Assembly (NCBI GenBank): GCA_944391545.1
Contig: CALXTZ010000052.1
Coordinates: forward strand, 1-9,064
DNA from: an uncultured Alphaproteobacteria bacterium
Lineage (GTDB): Bacteria > Pseudomonadota > Alphaproteobacteria > CAAHEQ01 > UBA3637
Length of the DNA stretch: 9,064 bases
Reading direction: 5' to 3'
Of this stretch, positions 1 through 6,316 are shown piece by piece (within the stretch, counting starts at the first letter, position 1; every line of letters starts with the position of its first letter). Below the pieces are notes generated by a model. It ran no database searches and was not told where the DNA came from. It was given only the letters and a program-made list of their open reading frames with translations. A program made the position numbers and the translations under genes.

Positions 1-855
1 GTCCTTATATGGCTGCCATGTGTCGGATTGCGTACACACATATGCGGAAACGGCTACCGCTTTTTCATGAGCTTGTCGCAAAGACTTGCCCGTTAACAGA
101 GAATAGACAAAAGCCCCCGAGAAAGCGTCTCCGGCGCCGACGGTGTCAACGGTGGAAACAACCGGCGTTTCGATGAACGACTTTTCTGCGGGTGTATAGA
201 CAACGCTGTATTTTTCACCGGCCGTAAAGATTAAATAATCCAAATGATATTTATCCAAAAGCTTTTGACAAATATCATCATCCGTTCCGGCCAGCGCAAA
301 CAAACGGCGCATGACTTTTATTTCGTCATCATTTAATTTAAAGACGGTTGCCGGCTGCAAAAGGCGTTCAATCAATTCTTTGGAATAATACGTTTCGCGC
401 AAATTGATGTCAAAAAAGAAAAGCGCTGTTGAGCGAACCTCTGACAACAATCGGAAAATCGTTGCGCGCGTATCGGGATGGCGCAAAGCCAACGTTCCGT
501 AGCAAACGGCATCCGCTCGGCGCAGAATGTCAACGGCTTTTTCATTAAAAGGCAGATGATCCCACGCAACATCCTCGACAATCGTATAGGCGGGCAAGCC
601 GTCTTTTAAAACAACGGGAACCGTCCCGGTCGGATAATCAACCGTGCTTAAAACAGGATGAATGCGGTTGGTTTTCAATTCTTGAATGATTTCGGCACCG
701 AGAGCGTCTTTGCCGACGGCACTGATGGCGTAGCTCGTTGCACCGAGCTGTGCGGCATGATACACAAAATTAATCGGTGCTCCGCCGGCGCGTTTTCCGG
801 AGGGCAATAAATCCCACAATAATTCTCCGATTCCGACGACAATTGGCTGCTTCAT
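1..855 (-). CDS. PfkB-family sugar kinase, probable fructokinase (C-terminus beyond window)
   Basis: Predicted cytoplasmic ATP-dependent sugar kinase of the ribokinase/PfkB family, most likely phosphorylating fructose to feed glycolysis. Reading leftward from the ATG at 855 there are 285 open codons and no stop before the window edge, so the 3' end is missing. Family members are about 290-300 residues, so probably only a short tail is lost. Visible motifs are the N-terminal substrate-binding GGAPINF (residues 24-30), AVGKDALG (46-53), FDINLR (148-153), and the ATP-site signature DTVGAGDAFSGAF (237-249), in which D243 is the expected catalytic base. The C-terminal SAYVCTQSD is recalled from Bacteroides-type fructokinases. 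The start is supported by GGGAG just upstream. A candidate promoter lies at 873-901. Sugar specificity is inferred from family resemblance; another hexose or ribose-type substrate is possible. Confidence 0.9.
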   Translation of the reverse strand, partial: MKQPIVVGIGELLWDLLPSGKRAGGAPINFVYHAAQLGATSYAISAVGKDALGAEIIQELKTNRIHPVLSTVDYPTGTVPVVLKDGLPAYTIVEDVAWDHLPFNEKAVDILRRADAVCYGTLALRHPDTRATIFRLLSEVRSTALFFFDINLRETYYSKELIERLLQPATVFKLNDDEIKVMRRLFALAGTDDDICQKLLDKYHLDYLIFTAGEKYSVVYTPAEKSFIETPVVSTVDTVGAGDAFSGAFVYSLLTGKSLRQAHEKAVAVSAYVCTQSDTWQPYKD

Positions 856-872
856 TTTTTCTCCCTTTTCGT

Positions 873-901
873 AACATATCAATCCTTTTTTCAAAAAGCA
901 A
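873..901 (-). promoter_or_regulatory. Candidate promoter of the fructokinase gene
   Basis: On the minus strand, -35 TTGCTT (896-901), a 17-bp spacer, and extended -10 TG-A-TATGTT (hexamer at 873-878). The hexamer ends 17 bp before the ATG at 855, so the leader would be only about 10-12 nt and would start inside or next to the Shine-Dalgarno. The TGATAnnnT form recurs before nadK and the thioesterase gene, which supports it. The -35 match is weak. Confidence 0.4.
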
Positions 902-975
902 GAGACAAGGGCAAATAAAAAAAGGTGGCAATTTTGAAAAAACATCTTATTTAAAGAAAAGGAGAGGAGAAAACC

Positions 976-2172
976 ATGTCATTTAAAAAATACGGATTGG
1001 ATTTGTTAAGCGTTGTGGCTTTGGGCATCGGATCCATTGTCGGAGCCGGTATTTTCGCATTGTTGGGGCAGGTGATTGTCTACGCCGGAGAATGGACTTA
1101 CCTGTCTTTTGCCATCGGCGGCGTGATTGCCATGCTGTGCGGCTATTCCTATGCAAAACTGGCTGGTGCTTATCCGGGTTCGGGCGGCCTGACGGATTAT
1201 TTTCATATTGCTTATCCGAAAAAGTGGATGTCCGGTACGTTGACGATTATTTATTGGTTAGCTTCGGCGGTGTCTGTTTGCATGATGGCAAAATCGTTCG
1301 GGATTTACATCAACGACCTGCTGCCCAAAGATATTCAAGGGGCTTTGTTTATCAATAGCTTTGCAGTTGTTTTAATTGTGGCGCTGGGGTTTTTGAATAT
1401 GTTAAGCTCCGGAGACGTCGGTAAAACGGAAACCGTTCTGGTTGCCGTTAAATTAGGTATATTGGTGTTGTTGATTGCGGCGGCTTTTTACGGCTTTGTA
1501 TCGCACGGAGCCTCTTATCCCGTTCATCATCTGCCTGTTTCGTTTAAACAATTTATGACCAGCGTCGGGATTACTTTTTTTGCCTATGCCGGCTTTGGCG
1601 TGATTACGAATGCGGCGGCAGATGTGAAAAATCCGAAACTGACAATTGCGCGGGCGATTTATTGGACGTTAACGATTGTTATTTTGCTTTACATCAGCCT
1701 GGCATTTGTCGTGTTGGCGAACATGCCGATGGCTTCGTTGTTGAAAAATGCGAATACGGCGGTGGCTCTTGTCGCCGAACAGATTTTAGGAAAAGCCGGC
1801 TATGTTTTGATTTACGGCGCCGCGATTATTGCTTTCATGACCGGCATCAGCGCAACCTTTTTCAGCATTTTCCGGATTTCACAAGCTTTAGCCCAGGATG
1901 GTGTTTTACCGCGCTTTTATGAACGGCCGTTTCTGGGGAAGGGCAGTTGGGGCAATTTGCTGACAATCGGTGTGACGGCGTGGGCGACGGCGGCTTTTGA
2001 TTTTTCGGCCATTGTTAATTTTTCGAGCGCGGCTTTTTTGGTGAGCTATTTGGCTGTGTTCGGCGCCAACTGGCTGTTACGGGAAAAAACAAAAGCCAAC
2101 CCGCCCTTGGTTATCGGCGGCTTTTTAATGATGCTGTTTGTGTTGGTCGGCTTTTTATTCAGCTTGAGCTAA
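976..2172 (+). CDS. APC-superfamily amino acid permease
   Basis: Predicted inner-membrane amino acid transporter of the APC (amino acid-polyamine-organocation) superfamily, 398 residues, with about 11-12 hydrophobic segments across its length. The family's unwound first-helix motif is visible as GIGSIVGAGIFALLG (residues 17-31), where substrate backbone groups normally bind. Other typical segments are PGSGGLTDYF (67-76), FFAYAGFGVITNAAADVKNP (201-220) and ALAQDGVLPRFY (304-315), the last common in APC members. The protein is shorter than many APC carriers (often 430-480), and the C-terminus ends soon after the last hydrophobic segment. ATG 976 is preceded by GGAGAGGAGA. It is divergent from the fructokinase gene and converges on cstA, with the last 18 bp overlapping. 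A weak -10 (TATTTA, 948-953) lies at a suitable distance, without a convincing -35. The substrate cannot be read from the sequence. Confidence 0.9.
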   Translation: MSFKKYGLDLLSVVALGIGSIVGAGIFALLGQVIVYAGEWTYLSFAIGGVIAMLCGYSYAKLAGAYPGSGGLTDYFHIAYPKKWMSGTLTIIYWLASAVSVCMMAKSFGIYINDLLPKDIQGALFINSFAVVLIVALGFLNMLSSGDVGKTETVLVAVKLGILVLLIAAAFYGFVSHGASYPVHHLPVSFKQFMTSVGITFFAYAGFGVITNAAADVKNPKLTIARAIYWTLTIVILLYISLAFVVLANMPMASLLKNANTAVALVAEQILGKAGYVLIYGAAIIAFMTGISATFFSIFRISQALAQDGVLPRFYERPFLGKGSWGNLLTIGVTAWATAAFDFSAIVNFSSAAFLVSYLAVFGANWLLREKTKANPPLVIGGFLMMLFVLVGFLFSLS

Positions 2173-3570
2173 TTGTTTTGAAACAGGCCGTTTCCAGACG
2201 AAAATCAAAAGAAATAGCAGGCTTGTTCCGATGCCGATGCCTTGTGCCACCTCTAACGGCAAATGAAAGCCGATTTTTTCATAGGCAATGTACGTTGCGC
2301 AAACGGACGTCATGAACAGCGCGGGTAAAAGTGTCAAGATATAAAGCGTATGTCGACGTCGCAAGTACAGTGTACAAATCCATAAAGTCGACGTTGCCAA
2401 CAATTGATTTGCCCACCCGAAATATGTCCAAATGCTCATTAACGGAATGAAACACAGCCCGATTCCGCCTAATAAAACGATTGCGCTTAACAAAAGCCGA
2501 TTTCGGACTTCTTTTTGCGGTAAATGCAAAACATCGGCTAAATTCAAGCGTGCCGACCGAAAAGCAGTGTCTCCAGATGTAATCGATAAAATCACGACGG
2601 ATAAAACCGTCAAAAAACCGCCGACGGATCCTAAAAAGTCTTTGGCAATGGCGGAAACCACAAAAATAGGGCCGCCGGTTTGAACAGCTTCGTATAAATG
2701 CGCAGAACCTTGGTAAAACGACATACCAAGCGTTGCCCACATCAACGCAATAATGCCTTCGGTAATCATGGCGCCGTAAAAAACGGGGCGCCCGTATTTT
2801 TCATTGGTTAAGCATCTGGCCATCATTGGCGATTGTGTTGCGTGAAAGCCACTTAAAGCGCCGCAGGCAATTGTGACGAACATCAACGGAAAAATCGGCA
2901 ACCCGGCCGGATGCTGATTCGATATTGTTAAATCCGGATAAAATGGCATGCCGCGTGTAAATAACACGGCAATCAGGCCGACGGTCACGCCTAAAAGTAA
3001 CAAAGCAAAATACGGATAAAACCGACCGATGATTTTATCAATCGGTAACAACGTTGCCAAAAAGTAATAGCCGAAAATCACGCAAATCCAAAACAAAAAG
3101 GAGGGCGGCGTTTCATTGGCCAGCATTTGAGCGGGGCTCATGGCAAAAACAGCCCCGACTAAAATCAAAAAGAAAACCAAGAAAATCAGGAAAAAGCCTC
3201 TGAACCGTGCGCCGAAAAACTTTTCCATTAAAAAAGTGACGGATTGGCCTTTGTAACGCAAAGACAACATGCCGGACAGGTAATCATGAACGGCGCCCGC
3301 GAAAACAGATCCCAACACAATCCACAACAGGCAGACCGGCCCGTATAAAGCCCCTAAAATCGCGCCGAAAACAGGGCCTAAACCCGCGATATTCAAAAAT
3401 TGAATAAGGAAAATTTTGTATGTCGGTAACGGCACATAATCAACGCCGTCCGCATATAAAACAGCCGGCGTCCTTTTGGATGGATTGATTTTAAAGACTT
3501 TTTCAATGAAAGCTCCGTAAACAAAATAGCCGGCAATCAATGCGGCGCATGATAATAAAAATAGTCCCAT
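2155..3570 (-). CDS. cstA: CstA-family carbon starvation transporter, compact form
   Basis: Predicted inner-membrane transporter of the CstA/BtsT family, whose studied members take up peptides or pyruvate when carbon is limiting. It has 471 residues, against about 700 in E. coli CstA, and matches the shorter class seen in several other phyla. Hydrophobic helices alternate throughout. Conserved stretches are NIAGLGPVFGAILGALYGP (60-78), GAVHDYLSGMLSLRYKG (92-108), GALSGFHATQSPMMARC (237-253), SGDTAFRSARL (332-342) and FGWANQLLA (384-392). ATG 3570 is backed by AAGGAGA just upstream and a promoter at 3592-3620. Its 3' end overlaps the convergent permease by 18 bp with no terminator between them. 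With its neighbours it suggests scavenging of amino acids, peptides or pyruvate. The family call is firm; the substrate (pyruvate or peptides) is not. Confidence 0.92.
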   Translation of the reverse strand: MGLFLLSCAALIAGYFVYGAFIEKVFKINPSKRTPAVLYADGVDYVPLPTYKIFLIQFLNIAGLGPVFGAILGALYGPVCLLWIVLGSVFAGAVHDYLSGMLSLRYKGQSVTFLMEKFFGARFRGFFLIFLVFFLILVGAVFAMSPAQMLANETPPSFLFWICVIFGYYFLATLLPIDKIIGRFYPYFALLLLGVTVGLIAVLFTRGMPFYPDLTISNQHPAGLPIFPLMFVTIACGALSGFHATQSPMMARCLTNEKYGRPVFYGAMITEGIIALMWATLGMSFYQGSAHLYEAVQTGGPIFVVSAIAKDFLGSVGGFLTVLSVVILSITSGDTAFRSARLNLADVLHLPQKEVRNRLLLSAIVLLGGIGLCFIPLMSIWTYFGWANQLLATSTLWICTLYLRRRHTLYILTLLPALFMTSVCATYIAYEKIGFHLPLEVAQGIGIGTSLLFLLIFVWKRPVSKQLAQAE

Positions 3571-3591
3571 TTGAGTCTCCTTTTGAATACA

Positions 3592-3620
3592 TCTATAAAC
3601 CAGTTTATTTTAAATTTCAA
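3592..3620 (-). promoter_or_regulatory. Candidate cstA promoter
   Basis: On the minus strand, -35 TTGAAA (3615-3620), a 17-bp spacer, and -10 TATAGA (3592-3597). The hexamer ends 21 bp before the ATG at 3570, giving a leader of about 15 nt with the Shine-Dalgarno inside it. Spacing and both hexamers (4 of 6 or better) are good for a sigma-70 type promoter. No CRP-like or other operator was recognised near it. Confidence 0.5.
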
Positions 3621-3638
3621 GCAAAACGATTCGAAGAA

Positions 3639-3659
3639 TTGACAAACTTATTGACAAAC
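3639..3659 (+). repeat. Tandem TTGACAAAC repeat carrying the nadK -35 element
   Basis: TTGACAAAC occurs at 3639-3647 and again at 3651-3659, a period of 12 bp. The second copy supplies a perfect TTGACA -35 for nadK; the first has no good -10 at a usable distance. It could be a duplicated -35 or a pair of binding sites on the same face of the helix (12 bp is slightly over one turn). Confidence 0.6.
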
Positions 3660-3680
3660 CATTTAGGATTGTGATACACT
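3651..3680 (+). promoter_or_regulatory. nadK promoter with extended -10
   Basis: Perfect -35 TTGACA (3651-3656), an 18-bp spacer, then extended -10 TG-A-TACACT (TG at 3672-3673, hexamer 3675-3680). Expected start of transcription is near 3687, about 18 nt before the ATG at 3705. Confidence 0.6.
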
Positions 3681-3704
3681 TTTTTCATATAAAAAGAGGA
3701 GAAA

Positions 3705-4550
3705 ATGACACCATCCGTTCCATTTCATGAAGTTCCGGAAACGACCTTTGCTTATACAAAGGAAGCCCCTCTTTTCCATCACTATGTGCATCATATCCAC
3801 TTTTATGCCGGCAATGAAAAGGGCAAAAAGGACTTGCCGGATTACGCGCGGCGTTATGGACAGGAACCTTTGGAAAAAGCTGATGTTATTGTTGCTTTGG
3901 GTGGAGATGGGACAATGCTGGATGCGATGAAAATGGCCTATCCGTTTGATATTCCCGTTTACGGGATTGATCGCGGCGGGGAAGGGTATTTGCTTAACAG
4001 CGAGCCGACTGACTTGATTTCGGAAATTTATCACGCTGCCGTTGTGCCTTTCCCGGCGCTGGATTGTTCCGGCGTGGACGTCAAAAAACATCCTTTTCAT
4101 CATATTTGCCTAAATGATGTGGCAACACGGTGTGAAACGTCTCAAACGGCTCATATTCGAATTACGTTGAACGACGTTGTCTATCGCGATGAAGTTTGGT
4201 GTAACAGCGTTATCGTTGCGACTCCGCAGGGCAGCACCGGATATTGCCGGTGGGCAGACGGTATGGTTATTCCGGTCGGCTGTCGCCAATTATCAATAGC
4301 GGGTGTGGCTCAAATTAAAACCAAAGCACCCGGCATCAATGCGACGGTTGATGAACAAACGCGCATTCAAATCGAAGCGTTAGACACGGAAAAACGGCCT
4401 CAATCTTTGGATTGTGACAACGTAACGGAAATGCATTTCAAACGATGCTTAATTCAAAAAGCACCCCAAATGGTTCGAGTTTTGTACAACCCAATGCATC
4501 AAGTTGTCCGCAATGCTATTTTTGCCCAACGTATTTTAAATCGCTCGTGA
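3705..4550 (+). CDS. nadK: NAD kinase
   Basis: Predicted cytoplasmic NAD kinase, which phosphorylates NAD to NADP and supplies the cofactor for biosynthesis and oxidative defence. 281 residues. The signature GGDGTMLDAM is at 66-75, with D68 the expected catalytic base. YGIDRGGEGYLLN (86-98) matches the alphaproteobacterial version of the next motif. The NAD-binding N-E pair appears as ND (137-138), a conservative change. The second family motif is TPQGSTGY (173-180). The C-terminus (MVRVLYNPMH) is typical of alphaproteobacterial enzymes. The N-terminus is longer than in common homologues of about 255 residues and carries a histidine-rich HHYVHHIHF (25-33). ATG 3705 follows AGAGGAG at a short spacing and is the only methionine before residue 71. 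It is divergent from cstA and followed 53 nt later by the thioesterase gene. It looks diverged in places but keeps its key motifs. Confidence 0.88.
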   Translation: MTPSVPFHEVPETTFAYTKEAPLFHHYVHHIHFYAGNEKGKKDLPDYARRYGQEPLEKADVIVALGGDGTMLDAMKMAYPFDIPVYGIDRGGEGYLLNSEPTDLISEIYHAAVVPFPALDCSGVDVKKHPFHHICLNDVATRCETSQTAHIRITLNDVVYRDEVWCNSVIVATPQGSTGYCRWADGMVIPVGCRQLSIAGVAQIKTKAPGINATVDEQTRIQIEALDTEKRPQSLDCDNVTEMHFKRCLIQKAPQMVRVLYNPMHQVVRNAIFAQRILNRS

Positions 4551-4553
4551 AGC

Positions 4554-4581
4554 TTGCATTTCAAAATAAGTGTGATAAAGT
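4554..4581 (+). promoter_or_regulatory. Candidate promoter of the thioesterase gene
   Basis: Weak -35 TTGCAT (4554-4559), a 16-bp spacer, and extended -10 TG-A-TAAAGT (TG 4573-4574, hexamer 4576-4581), 22 bp before the ATG at 4604. The -10 shares the TGTGATA start with the nadK promoter. It would allow transcription separate from nadK, although read-through is also likely because no terminator lies between the genes. Confidence 0.45.
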
Positions 4582-4603
4582 GGCTTTTGTGTAGGAGGTT
4601 CTT

Positions 4604-5332
4604 ATGCAAAAGTATAGTCAATCGTATCAGCTTAAAAGTTATGAATGTGATGCGTCTTTTCATTTGCGCTTGATGACTTTGTTTAATTTTTTCCAAGATG
4701 TCGCCGATATGCATGCCGAGGAAATGGGGGTCGGGTATACGTTTTGTGAACACCACAAAATCGGGTGGGTCGGCGCGAACTATCATATCCAAATACACCG
4801 CATACCGATGTGGCGGGAACAGGTTGTTTTATCGACCTGGCCGTCCGGAACAACAGCCGTTTCCGGTATCAGAGACTTTCAAATGACGGATGAGACGGGG
4901 ACCGAGCTGATAAAGGCCTCCAGCCAATGGGTTGTGGTCGATATTGAAAAAAAGCGTCCCGTTCCTGTGAAAAAACATTTGCCGGACTACGAAGTCATTG
5001 ATGAGCGGGCGGTTGAAACGACTTTTCCGAAATGGGCACCGGTGACGCGCGCTGATATGACTCTTCAAATTCCCGTTTTACATGACCATATTGATTTTAA
5101 CAAGCATGTTAATAATGCGTATTATTCAGTGTGGGCGATGGATTCTTTGCCGGAGACCTTTTTGCAAACACATCAGCTTTCGCAATTGGAAGTCGCCTTT
5201 AAAAAGCCGGCGTTGTTGGGAGACGTCGTGACGGTTTCGACTCAAATAAACGGTTTGGAAACGTGTCATGATTTAACAAAAGGCGATACGATTTTGGCCT
5301 CTGTCCGGTGTCAATGGAAAGAAATCGCTTGA
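4604..5332 (+). CDS. Acyl-ACP thioesterase-like protein, double hotdog
   Basis: Predicted cytoplasmic thioesterase of the FatA/FatB (PF01643-like) group, expected to release fatty acids from acyl carrier protein. Its 242 residues fit two hotdog domains, unlike the single-domain YbgC type of about 140. The N-terminal half has FHLRLMTLFNFFQDVADMHAEEMG (starting at residue 19), the first hotdog helix. The C-terminal half carries HIDFNKHVNN (162-171), matching the D-x-N-x-H-V-N-N catalytic signature, with D164, N166 and H168. A further acidic residue normally found downstream seems to be P202 in KKPALLGD, so activity or chemistry may differ. AGGAGG (4593-4598) gives a strong start at ATG 4604. 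It sits between nadK and sodC in the same direction and may be co-transcribed with sodC, 44 nt downstream. A hydroxybenzoyl-CoA-type thioesterase is the main alternative. Confidence 0.8.
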   Translation: MQKYSQSYQLKSYECDASFHLRLMTLFNFFQDVADMHAEEMGVGYTFCEHHKIGWVGANYHIQIHRIPMWREQVVLSTWPSGTTAVSGIRDFQMTDETGTELIKASSQWVVVDIEKKRPVPVKKHLPDYEVIDERAVETTFPKWAPVTRADMTLQIPVLHDHIDFNKHVNNAYYSVWAMDSLPETFLQTHQLSQLEVAFKKPALLGDVVTVSTQINGLETCHDLTKGDTILASVRCQWKEIA

Positions 5333-5376
5333 TTTTTCATAAAAAGAATCCCACCTGTTACAAAGGGAGGGAAATC

Positions 5377-5901
5377 ATGAAAAAAGGCTATCTGTTTATC
5401 TTATTGGCCGGCGCGGTTCTTTATACGTCCGCAAAGGCGGAAACGACACAGGCAACGGTTTATCGCTTAACGCCCGAAGGAACCGGCGCCGTTATCGGAA
5501 CAATCACTTTTACCGATACAGCGCAAGGTTTGCGCGTAGACGAAAAATTGAAAGGATTGGAACCCGGTGAACATGGAATTCATATTCATGAAAACGGGAA
5601 CTGCGGTTCAACGGTTGTTGACGGCAAAACCGTTTTGGGCGGTGCGGCAGGCGGTCACTATGATCCGCATCAAACAGGCCGACATGCCGGCCCCGGCGCT
5701 GACGGGCATCAAGGCGATTTGCCGGCTTTATTCGCAGCGTCGGACGGAACCGTTCAAGCAACGTATCAACTGACCGGCGTGCAGGCATCAGATTTTAAAG
5801 GCCGTGCCGTCATTATTCATGCCGGCGGCGATAATTATCAAGACACGCCGGAACCTTTGGGCGGCGGCGGGGGCAGAATAGCTTGCGGCGTTATTGAATA
5901 A
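5377..5901 (+). CDS. sodC: Periplasmic Cu-Zn superoxide dismutase
   Basis: Predicted secreted Cu-Zn superoxide dismutase, which converts superoxide to hydrogen peroxide and oxygen in the periplasm. From ATG 5377 it has 174 residues. Residues 1-21 form a signal peptide (KK, hydrophobic core LFILLAGAVL, probable cleavage after AKA). All metal ligands of the family are visible: H69 and H71 in GIHIH, bridging H94 in GGHYDP, H103, H111 and D114 in GHQGDLP, and H148 in IIHAGG. The active-site arginine R167 (GGRIACG) and the disulfide pair C76 and C170 are present. The open frame extends upstream to 5308 into the thioesterase gene, but GGGAGG at 5366-5371 and the signal peptide fix the start at 5377. 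It converges with slyX, 16 bp away. No separate promoter was convincing. Confidence 0.95.
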   Translation: MKKGYLFILLAGAVLYTSAKAETTQATVYRLTPEGTGAVIGTITFTDTAQGLRVDEKLKGLEPGEHGIHIHENGNCGSTVVDGKTVLGGAAGGHYDPHQTGRHAGPGADGHQGDLPALFAASDGTVQATYQLTGVQASDFKGRAVIIHAGGDNYQDTPEPLGGGGGRIACGVIE

Positions 5902-5917
5902 TACAATTTTCAAGAAA

Positions 5918-6124
5918 TTAATAATGCGGCGGTGGCGTTTCTTCCGATTGCGGTTTGATGTTGCTTTCTTTTAACGCCTCTGTCAGCATTTTGTTTTCCA
6001 ATATTAAGTGATCAATGACTTTGCCTTGTCGAATCAATTCCTCATTCAAGTCATCAATCAGCTGTTCATGGTGTGCCAAAGCCATTTCAACGGCCATTAA
6101 ACGTTTTTCTGTTTCCGGGTTCAT
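5918..6124 (-). CDS. slyX: SlyX family protein
   Basis: Small protein of 68 residues matching the SlyX family, whose biochemical role is unknown. Residues about 5-53 form an amphipathic coiled coil with regular hydrophobic spacing (RLMAVEMALAHHEQLIDDLN, then IRQGKVIDHLILENKML). The C-terminal tail ETPPPHY (62-68) is the family's diagnostic ending. The start at ATG 6124 has AAGGAGA upstream on the minus strand. It converges with sodC, leaving only 16 bp, and is divergent from rmlA across a 192-bp AT-rich region. Length and motifs are normal for the family. No linkage to SlyD or a lysis function can be read here. Confidence 0.92.
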   Translation of the reverse strand: MNPETEKRLMAVEMALAHHEQLIDDLNEELIRQGKVIDHLILENKMLTEALKESNIKPQSEETPPPHY

Positions 6125-6316
6125 CGCGTGTCTCCTTTTCTTTTAGCATAATGATCATTTTGAAAAAACGCAATCTTTTCCGTAAATGATAACTATAGTA
6201 TACTATTTGGCGATAAAATAATATAATTTTTCACCTAAAAGATGAATTTTCAATTGCTTTTTCACAAAAAGTTTTATAAGTTATGGGCATATACGAAAGT
6301 CATTTAAAGGAAAACC
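6125..6316. promoter_or_regulatory. AT-rich divergent control region between slyX and rmlA
   Basis: No gene is seen in these 192 bp. The region is strongly AT-rich and holds a perfect 12-bp palindrome ATAGTATACTAT (6195-6206), a consensus TATAAT on the plus strand (6222-6227) that lacks a -35, and an inverted repeat CTTTTT-CAC-AAAAAG (6257-6271). For rmlA a TATACG (6290-6295) lies 22 bp before the ATG, the distance seen at other promoters here, but again without a clear -35. Control of rmlAB expression probably acts here; the exact promoters cannot be fixed by eye. Confidence 0.45.
6195..6206. repeat. Perfect 12-bp palindrome, possible operator
   Basis: ATAGTATACTAT equals its own reverse complement. 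The overlapping ACTATAGT (6192-6199) is also a perfect palindrome. The 8-mer TATAGTAT found here recurs at 8359-8366 upstream of the XRE regulator. In AT-rich DNA such a match can arise by chance, so the operator reading is tentative. Confidence 0.4.

Noticed and set aside
925..940. Sigma-54 promoter (TGGCA then TTTTGAAA) before the permease
   Set aside because: The -12 GC pair needed for sigma-54 is missing.
2279..2740. 153-residue open frame on the minus strand inside cstA
   Set aside because: A shadow in another frame of cstA; the protein is rich in Arg, Cys and Phe with no recognisable motif and no ribosome binding site.
5308..5376. Longer N-terminus for sodC starting at 5308
   Set aside because: It would overlap the thioesterase gene and put 23 residues before a clear signal peptide. 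GGGAGG and ATG at 5377 fit better.
6257..6271. CTTTTT-CAC-AAAAAG as a terminator
   Set aside because: It lies upstream of rmlA and is AT-only apart from one G-C pair; kept only as a note within the control region.
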